Assembly (NCBI GenBank): GCA_044224215.1
Contig: JBGAKX010000059.1
Location: forward strand, 1 to 24,916
Source of the DNA: DAOMFM01 sp035429825
Lineage (GTDB): Bacteria; Acidobacteriota; Blastocatellia; UBA7656; JADIYM01
Reading direction: 5' to 3'
DNA length: 24,916 nt
Made by a program: the position numbers and the translations under genes. Numbering within the stretch: the first letter of the stretch is position 1; each line of letters opens with the position of its first letter. The notes under the pieces were generated by a model that was not told the DNA's origin, ran no database searches, and saw only the letters and a list, made by a program, of their open reading frames with translations. This document shows, one piece after another, positions 24,854-24,916 of the stretch.

Positions 24854-24916
24854 GCACCCCGAAGGGGTGCCGCAAAATAGCCGGGGGTCGAGGAGCGAAG
24901 CGACGACGACCCCCGG
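24854..24916. repeat. Intergenic double-hairpin element, possible dispersed repeat
   Basis: GCACCCC (24854-24860) and GGGGTGC (24864-24870) form a tight hairpin. CCGGGGGTCG (24881-24890) and CGACCCCCGG (24907-24916) form a second, perfect ten-base stem around a GAGCGAAGCG-containing loop. The element runs to the end of the window. Its layout resembles REP/BIME-like repeats scattered between genes, but only one copy is visible here. A role as a bidirectional terminator is also possible. Confidence 0.45.

Overview
The window is GC-rich and densely coded bacterial chromosome. No gap between genes exceeds about 260 bases, and I see no insertion sequence, CRISPR array, phage gene or rRNA. The gene families suggest a GC-rich, probably Gram-negative soil or sediment bacterium, perhaps Acidobacteriota (Vicinamibacteria-like) or a myxobacterial relative. 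The pointers are a futalosine-pathway menaquinone enzyme, CRTAC1/ASPIC-UnbV proteins beside an RnfD-like membrane protein, an isolated microcompartment shell gene, a CarH-like B12 regulator, and tRNAs without encoded CCA. This placement is inference from gene content, not a measurement.

Layout. 228-3472 (+) is a compact run of housekeeping genes: a dolichyl-phosphate-glucose-synthase-like glycosyltransferase, pdxJ, truA and an alpha/beta hydrolase. 3426-8465 (-) is a convergent run, read from right to left: a zinc-ribbon membrane protein, mqnC, an Xaa-Pro aminopeptidase, a secreted M28 peptidase and a YdfG-like short-chain dehydrogenase. A tRNA-Ser(UGA) gene (8608-8690, +) separates it from a large 7TM hybrid histidine kinase (8711-11485, -).

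11592-14487 (-) is a B12-themed block: a CarH-like MerR regulator with the W-x9-EH signature of light-sensing B12 domains, then a B12-binding-type radical SAM enzyme, then a second small zinc-ribbon membrane protein whose start overlaps the enzyme's stop. A tRNA-Lys(CUU) gene with a near-consensus promoter and a strong terminator follows, and then an orphan tandem-domain microcompartment shell gene (14849-15409, +) with no partner shell genes nearby.

15418-20751 holds a small membrane protein (-) divergent from a three-gene cassette (+): a CRTAC1/ASPIC protein, an RnfD/NqrB-like membrane protein, and a CRTAC1/ASPIC lipoprotein. The first two overlap by one base. 20759-24697 (-) is a tightly overlapping operon: an asparagine-synthetase-like ATP enzyme without a glutaminase cysteine, a radical SAM enzyme, and a flavin-dependent-halogenase-like monooxygenase. 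This looks like a small uncharacterised biosynthetic pathway. The last bases of the window contain hairpin-rich intergenic DNA that resembles a dispersed repeat.

The most promising candidates for undescribed biology are the CRTAC1-RnfD-CRTAC1 cassette, the AsnB-like/radical SAM/halogenase-like operon, the CarH-like regulator beside a B12 radical SAM enzyme, and the orphan BMC-T shell gene.
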